From contig NZ_CP034661.1 of NCBI RefSeq assembly GCF_003971235.1, positions 2,666,001-2,730,000 on the forward strand: a stretch of DNA of 64,000 nt. The letters run 5' to 3'. The notes below the pieces were generated by a model. The model was not told where the DNA came from. It searched no databases and was given only the letters and a program-made list of their open reading frames with translations. Made by a program: the position numbers and the translations under genes. Each line of letters begins with the position of its first letter. The first letter of the stretch is position 1. Origin of the DNA: Chryseobacterium aureum. Its GTDB lineage: Bacteria; Bacteroidota; Bacteroidia; Flavobacteriales; Weeksellaceae. Positions 62,140-64,000 of this stretch are shown in pieces.

Positions 62140-63099
62140 ATGTTCAAAAAAATGATATTGAGTTTTCTTATAGGAATAGGAATTTCAATGAATGCGCAAA
62201 GCAAGGGGATCAATTTTCAAAAAATTGATCTGGAAGCCGCGAAAAAAATCGCAGCAAAAGAAAACAAACTGATCTTCATTGATCTGTACACCACCTGGTG
62301 CGGGCCTTGTAAGCTCATGGCAAAAAACACGTTTACCGATCCTGGGATTGGAGAAATGTTCAACAAAAATTTTGTAAATCTTGCCATAGATGCAGAAAAA
62401 GAAGGACTGAGCCTGGCCAAAGAATTTAAAGTGGTCAACTACCCTTCGTTCCTTTTTCTGGATCCAAAAGGGAAACTTGTTCAGTATGATTTCGGATATT
62501 ATAATCCTGAACAGTTTTTAGGAGTAGGAGCATCTGTTCTGAAGAAAAAAACGTCTCAATCCGAAAAAACCCTGGATCAGGTAAAAGGTAGGATGATAGG
62601 AGATAAGATTGATAACTTCACAGCGAAAGATCACCTGGGCAACACCTTTTCTTCATCAAAGGAAAACAAAAAACTTGTTATAGTTTTTATTCGTGGGCAA
62701 TGGTGCCCTTACTGTAACAAATACATTGAAACCTTACAGAATCTGTCACCGGAACTGCAATCTAAAAATGCACAGCTCGTTATTATTTCTCCGGAAAAGC
62801 CTGAATTTATAGAAAAGACAATTAATAAAACAAAGACAGATTATACCGTTTTATACGATGAGGGATATAAAATTGCTGAGGCATTCGATGTCCTTTATAC
62901 GCCTGACAGTGAAACTCTTAATTTTTACAATTCCAAATTAAAGGAGGATTTTGCAGACAGCAGATCAGACCGTTCGGGAAGGCTGCCGGTATCTGCCACT
63001 TTCATCCTTAATGAGGACAAAGAGATTACATGGAGACATTTTGATACCGATTATAAAAAAAGAGCCTCTGTAGAAGATATTGTAAAAAATCTGAATTGA
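62140..63099 (+). CDS. Double thioredoxin-fold protein (WCGPC and WCPYC)
   Basis: 319 residues with a signal peptide ending in MNAQ. The first domain (about 25-140) has W-C-G-P-C in TTWCGPCKLMA, as in thioredoxin-like DsbD/DUF255 types. The second (about 150-319) begins GRMIGDKIDNFTAKDHLGNTF and has W-C-P-Y-C in FIRGQWCPYCNKYI, like AhpC/TSA peroxiredoxin-type proteins. Both cysteine pairs are intact. It is likely a periplasmic redox protein that could take electrons from DsbD, whose gene follows. Located in the inserted region before dsbD. Confidence 0.85.
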   Translation: MFKKMILSFLIGIGISMNAQSKGINFQKIDLEAAKKIAAKENKLIFIDLYTTWCGPCKLMAKNTFTDPGIGEMFNKNFVNLAIDAEKEGLSLAKEFKVVNYPSFLFLDPKGKLVQYDFGYYNPEQFLGVGASVLKKKTSQSEKTLDQVKGRMIGDKIDNFTAKDHLGNTFSSSKENKKLVIVFIRGQWCPYCNKYIETLQNLSPELQSKNAQLVIISPEKPEFIEKTINKTKTDYTVLYDEGYKIAEAFDVLYTPDSETLNFYNSKLKEDFADSRSDRSGRLPVSATFILNEDKEITWRHFDTDYKKRASVEDIVKNLN

Positions 63100-63230
63100 T
63101 TAGATGCAAATTTCTGTCCCGTTAAGAATGTAAGTCAACAAAATTGACAAAATCAATAATCATTTTTAAAGACGGAATAGGTTACGCTTCTCCTGCTGCT
63201 AAGGCAAAAAACGGAATATTTTAAACATAA

Positions 63231-63385
63231 GGCTTGAAAAAAGAAAGTTTCTAAGTTTTTTAGGGACGAAAAATTATCTATTTTAGCGAGGCAAAAATCC
63301 GGATACTGTCTGACAGCAATGATTCTTCGGGCAGAAGGAAAGATACACAAAGAATGAGAAGACAAAACGGAGTCTCAAAATTTAA
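63231..63385 (+). pseudogene. tilS: Displaced, frame-broken 3' end of tilS
   Basis: Reading from 63238 gives KKKVSKFFRDEKLS, identical over 14 residues to TilS 387-400; after that the match goes on in other frames (SDSN for CDSEN; then RYTKNEKTKR before a stop). The last codons end with TAA at 63383-63385, whose final A is the first base of the dsbD ATG. Such TAATG coupling suggests that this fragment is the former native end of tilS, in operon with dsbD. No 5' part is present. Confidence 0.82.
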
Positions 63386-64000
63386 TGAAAGGAACAATGA
63401 AATTTAGAAATTGGTTTGTATTAATTCTGCTATTGTTAGCAACCGGAATTAATGCGCAGATAAAAAATCCTGTAAAGTTTAAATTTACCATCAATGATCT
63501 TGGAAACAATCAATACGAAGCGGTATTGAATGCTACCATGGAAAGCGGATGGCATATTTACTCAAAAGATTTACCGGAAGACACCGGAATTCCGACGGAG
63601 TATAAAGTGACAGGAAAGAATATTGAGCTGGTAGGGAAATTTACCGAAGTGGGTAAAAAGCATGAAGAATTTTCTGAAGCATTTGGAGGAACCATTGTAT
63701 TCTACTCCAATTCTGCTGGATTTAAGCAAAAATTTAAATTAAAGGATCCTACAAAACCTGCGGATGTAACCTCTGAAATTACATATCAGACCTGTGACGA
63801 CAGGGTGTGCCTGGCTCCCAACACTTTAGAGTTCAATCAAAAAGTTACTCCCAAAGGAGCAACTGAAGAAGCTGTAACCGAAGAAACCGCAGCTCCTGTA
63901 AAAGATTCTGCAAAAATAACTGAAACAGTTACCGAAAATCCTGCAAAGACGGAAGCTTCCATTACAGAAACTTCCAAACTGGATCCTAAACAGCTGAAAA
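63385..64000 (+). CDS. dsbD: DsbD-like protein-disulfide reductase, partial
   Basis: Open to the window edge. The ATG at 63385 overlaps the remnant stop; ATG at 63397 (MKFRNWF) is an alternative and gives a cleaner signal peptide (LLLLATGINAQ). The N-terminal DsbD-alpha domain carries cysteines in TYQTCDDRVCLAP, the pair that passes electrons on in the periplasm. The following low-complexity stretch leads to the unseen membrane part. DsbD moves electrons from cytoplasmic thioredoxin to periplasmic reductases; the double thioredoxin protein upstream is a possible partner. Confidence 0.88.
   Translation, partial: MKGTMKFRNWFVLILLLLATGINAQIKNPVKFKFTINDLGNNQYEAVLNATMESGWHIYSKDLPEDTGIPTEYKVTGKNIELVGKFTEVGKKHEEFSEAFGGTIVFYSNSAGFKQKFKLKDPTKPADVTSEITYQTCDDRVCLAPNTLEFNQKVTPKGATEEAVTEETAAPVKDSAKITETVTENPAKTEASITETSKLDPKQLK

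Overview
The window looks like chromosomal DNA of a low-GC Bacteroidota, most likely Flavobacteriia and close to Chryseobacterium (inference). Supporting evidence: promoters with a TAnnTTTG -7 box instead of a sigma-70 -10 box, few Shine-Dalgarno sequences, a C-terminal type IX secretion sorting domain, a TonB operon with two exbD genes, a bacillithiol deacetylase (BshB1), a one-subunit SdhC, a 300-residue NusB, and DUF6452-DUF6048 next to rlmD. I see no rRNA, CRISPR array, transposase or phage gene. One tRNA (His) is present.

Layout. 1-9.7 kb, minus strand: a partial M43 metalloprotease, the rlmD cluster, a thioredoxin-fold lipoprotein without its active-site cysteines, and sdhCAB. 9.8-14.0 kb, minus: ComEC, a GH99-like lipoprotein and lpxB. 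14.1-16.6 kb, plus: DUF2480, a DUF2723 membrane protein and a DUF937 protein, then a 39-residue bTHX ribosomal protein gene on the minus strand, three 85-bp repeats and a MATE exporter. 18.7-23.6 kb, plus: an ankyrin protein, aspS, an astacin-type protease and two small ORFs. 23.6-29.1 kb: purA and a Crp/Fnr regulator (minus) divergent from an NHEJ operon (ku, split ligD). 29-35 kb: MscS, a surface protein, an SDR and nusB-DUF1573-yajC. 35.3-37.4 kb: an ABC exporter and a PUR-family protein. 37.5-46.1 kb, minus: a T9SS beta-helix protein, tRNA-His, bshB1, a TPR protein, a PstS-like lipoprotein and the tonB-exbD-exbD-exbB operon. 46.4-56.2 kb: leuS, a lipocalin-like lipoprotein, an acyltransferase, a glycosyltransferase, DUF6155, the waaA operon and a six-cysteine small peptide. 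57-64 kb, plus: an HTTM cluster, an OmpA lipoprotein (minus), tilS, a sigma factor, a double thioredoxin and the start of dsbD.

How the genes work together. Most is housekeeping: translation (aspS, leuS, tilS, rlmD, bTHX), the cell envelope (lpxB, waaA, OmpA, TonB-Exb), respiration (sdhCAB), thiol chemistry (bshB1, dsbD) and DNA uptake or repair (comEC, ku/ligD). The unusual signals are: (1) a short peptide with a double-glycine-like leader and a knottin-type cysteine pattern; (2) two places, behind aspS and behind tilS, where a decayed second copy of the gene's 3' end lies downstream of intervening genes, suggesting that those genes were inserted at the 3' ends; (3) a ligD split by a one-base frame change directly at an A_AAA_AAG slippery heptamer; (4) an Fnr-like palindrome at the same spacing in the crp and purA promoters. 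All four come from reading the sequence by eye and need database and experimental checks.
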